A stretch of 16,720 nt of DNA from CAZUCE01 sp964619265 (GTDB lineage: Bacteria; Planctomycetota; UBA1135; GCA-002686595): contig CAZUCE010000060.1 in assembly GCA_964619265.1 (NCBI GenBank), positions 1 through 16,720 on the forward strand, given 5' to 3'. Below, piece after piece: positions 15,257-16,720 of the stretch. The notes under the pieces were generated by a model, which searched no databases, was not told the origin of the DNA, and saw nothing but the letters and a program-made list of their open reading frames with translations. A program made the translations under genes and the position numbers. Each line of letters opens with the position of its first letter. The first letter of the stretch is position 1.

Positions 15257-16405
15257 ATGCTGCTCTTCCACCGCCGCCCACTCCTCGGACTCGTCGCTAC
15301 CTTAGGCCTCGCTGGGTCCGCCCTCGCGATGGCTGACCGACCCGACCAGGTCCTCGCCCTCCAACGTGGCACTCCTACGCCGTTCTCCGGTGAACTGGTC
15401 TCGGCCGAATTGGACGAGGTCGTGCTCAATGTCGACGGCAAGGAGCGCAAGTTCCCAGCCGACCGCGTGCTGCGCGTTACCCTCGGTACCGTTCCGGAAA
15501 GCTGGACCGAGGCGGCCAAGCTCGCCACCAACGGCGATCACGGCAACGCGGCCGCTCTGTATGGCCAGGTCGCCGGAGACGCGGAGCAGCGCGACGTGCT
15601 GCGGGCCTACGCCCGCCTGGCGGAAGCGAAAGAATTGTTGAGCGGCGGCGCCCAAGATCCCTCGAACTTCGGCCTCGCCGCCGATGCCGCCGAACGCCTG
15701 GCCGCTGACTTCCCGACCCACCGGGAGGTTCCGGTAGCGCGAATCCTCGCCGGGCGAGCCCAGCTGCTGTTCGGCGAGCCCGCCAAGGCCGCCGAGCTGC
15801 TGACCGCCGTGGTCGATGAGGCCACCGCCGGGGACTGGCCGGTGGGCTTCCCGCGCGTGGCGGTGTTCGAAGGCGGACTGATCGGCGCTCAAGCCATGCT
15901 CGAGGCCGGGGACGCCTCCGCGGCCGGCGAACTTTTCACCAAGTTAGAGCGCGAGATCGGCCAGCAGATCGCCGGGCTCCCCGAGGGCTCGGAAGCCGAA
16001 GCCAAGGCGCTCCAGTTGCTTTCCGACCAGGCCAGCCTGGGCGAGGGCTGGAAGCTCCTAGGCCAGGACAAGCACACCCCGGCACGTAGCTTTTTCCAGA
16101 GCCGACTGGATGGTGCGGAACCCAGCAGCACCGCCCTGCGGGCCGCGGCCCGGCTGGGTCTCGCGGAGTCCCTGGAAGCTTCCGGAGAGTTCCGCCAGGC
16201 CCAGATCACCTACGCCCAGGTCACGGCTACGGCCAGCACCCAGGACGAGATCATCGCCCGGGCCATGGTCGGGCGAGCCCGCGTCACCCTGGAGCTCGAC
16301 GATCCGGACGCCGAAGATCTGGCGCGGTCCCTGGCCGAGACCGTTTTGGCTCGCTACGGCACGACTTCGGCCCTGGGCGGCGCGCGCCGCATTCTGTCGA
16401 ACTGA
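15257..16405 (+). CDS. Exported TPR protein with N-terminal small beta domain
   Basis: A 382-residue protein. Signal peptide at 1-24 (MLLFHRRPLLGLVATLGLAG, then SALA before MAD) with a good basic n-region. Residues 28-80 form a compact beta unit: VLALQRGTPTPFSGELVSAE, then DEVVLNVDGKERKFPADRVL, then RVTLGTVPESW. This pattern of a Gly-centred turn, a GK-type hairpin and P-x-D-x-V-x-R-V is a module I recall before TPRs in planctomycete proteins. Residues 82-380 are TPR-like helices (KLATNGDHGNAAALYGQVAG 88-107; LFGEPAKAAELLTAVVDEAT 171-190; GLAESLEASGEFRQAQITYA 301-320). It follows the 974-residue gene by 61 bases of strongly pyrimidine-rich DNA with no SD and six C directly before the ATG. Probably a periplasmic scaffold in the same transcription unit. 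No catalytic motif is seen. Confidence 0.85.
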   Translation: MLLFHRRPLLGLVATLGLAGSALAMADRPDQVLALQRGTPTPFSGELVSAELDEVVLNVDGKERKFPADRVLRVTLGTVPESWTEAAKLATNGDHGNAAALYGQVAGDAEQRDVLRAYARLAEAKELLSGGAQDPSNFGLAADAAERLAADFPTHREVPVARILAGRAQLLFGEPAKAAELLTAVVDEATAGDWPVGFPRVAVFEGGLIGAQAMLEAGDASAAGELFTKLEREIGQQIAGLPEGSEAEAKALQLLSDQASLGEGWKLLGQDKHTPARSFFQSRLDGAEPSSTALRAAARLGLAESLEASGEFRQAQITYAQVTATASTQDEIIARAMVGRARVTLELDDPDAEDLARSLAETVLARYGTTSALGGARRILSN

Positions 16406-16720
16406 ATTGGGCGCGGGGCATCCACCCGGGCAGCCCCGCTCAAGCGACCCTCCGATCTCCGGCCGGACGTACCGGCGAGGAAGCCAGCCGTGGCGGGCTC
16501 CGGAGCCCAAAAAAGGCGCAAGGAAACCCGGTTCATCGGCGGTCACCAGCAGGCTCTTGGGGGGTAGGACAGCCCGGTGAGCAAACCCGAGCCCTCGCTC
16601 CGGGGCCGCCGTGGGTTATCGTCTTCCCCCTTCGCCCGGGAAAACCAACTCCTGCGCACCAGCTCTAGGTCGGCCGTTCCGTGGCCGCCCTCTTCACTCC
16701 CCCCATCCCCCGCCGTTGCC
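16406..16720. other. Non-coding tail of the window
   Basis: A GCGGGGC/GCCCCGC stem with a 13-base loop (16413-16439) sits a few bases after the stop codon and may be a terminator. A perfect 14-base palindrome GGGCTCCGGAGCCC (16495-16508) is followed by six A. A GTG frame from 16577 runs open to the edge but uses codons rare in this window (TTA, AGG, TCA) and looks non-coding. The last 30 bases are pyrimidine-rich, like the leaders of other genes here, so a further plus-strand gene may begin just past the edge. Confidence 0.4.
16413..16439 (+). terminator. Hairpin after the last TPR gene, possible terminator
   Basis: GCGGGGC (16413-16419) pairs with GCCCCGC (16433-16439) seven bases after the stop codon. 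The loop contains CCCGGG. There is no U-tract, so the call rests on position and stem strength. Confidence 0.3.

Noticed and set aside
16495..16514. Perfect palindrome followed by six A, looking like a terminator
   Set aside because: The run is A on the plus strand, and on the minus strand the T run comes before the stem rather than after it, so the orientation is wrong for an intrinsic terminator either way.
16577..16720. GTG frame open to the window edge with AGGA seven bases upstream
   Set aside because: Codon use (TTA, AGG, TCA, CCA) differs from the real genes and the translation is Ser/Pro/Arg-rich without a signal or domain; more likely a leader of a gene beyond the edge.

Overview
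The window is high-GC (third codon positions almost all G or C) and reads like a member of the Planctomycetota. The signs are an FG-GAP/ASPIC-UnbV protein with a YCGPRG motif, a secreted zincin ending in a DCNDNG...DGIPDEC calcium-type repeat followed by a C-terminal domain I associate with planctomycete secreted proteins, a lipoprotein secretin fused to TPR-like repeats, and a TPR protein with a small beta domain. The phylum is inferred from gene content; there is no rRNA or other marker here. I see no tRNA, rRNA, CRISPR array, insertion sequence or phage gene.

Layout. (1) 1-3110, plus strand: a large FG-GAP/ASPIC-UnbV lipoprotein, probably cut at its 5' end by the window edge, and a translationally coupled TPR protein (GTGA overlap at 1929-1932). 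(2) 3201-4553, minus strand: a TPR lipoprotein, convergent with (1). (3) 4554-4830: divergent intergenic region. (4) 4831-7502, plus: a two-gene unit of a small secreted protein of unknown function and a multidomain secreted HEFGH metallopeptidase-like protein, again coupled by GTGA (5421-5424). (5) 7649-8527, plus: a family 4 uracil-DNA glycosylase with a long N-terminal extension, the only obvious cytoplasmic housekeeping gene. (6) 8528-9124: a long non-coding stretch with a candidate promoter and several strong hairpins, acting as leader of the next gene. (7) 9125-11782, plus: a lipoprotein secretin with N-terminal TPR-like helices. (8) 11783-12270: non-coding, with three consecutive stem-loops including a perfect 18-bp stem. 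(9) 12271-15195 and 15257-16405, plus: a 974-residue exported helical-repeat protein and a 382-residue exported TPR protein. (10) 16406-16720: non-coding tail.

How the genes may work together. Seven of the eight proteins carry an export signal or something close to one, and five contain TPR or TPR-like repeats, so the region is devoted to the cell envelope. The secretin is a putative outer-membrane pore that carries its own lipid anchor, and the two following repeat proteins are plausible periplasmic partners. No ATPase, pilin, GspC or pilotin gene is visible, so whether this is a type II-like secretion system, a pilus or something else cannot be decided here. The most interesting candidates are this secretin/helical-repeat cluster, the structured leader ahead of the secretin, the coupled peptidase pair with its repeated C-terminal domain, and the contrast between strong Shine-Dalgarno sites at coupled genes and pyrimidine-rich, SD-less leaders at most other genes.
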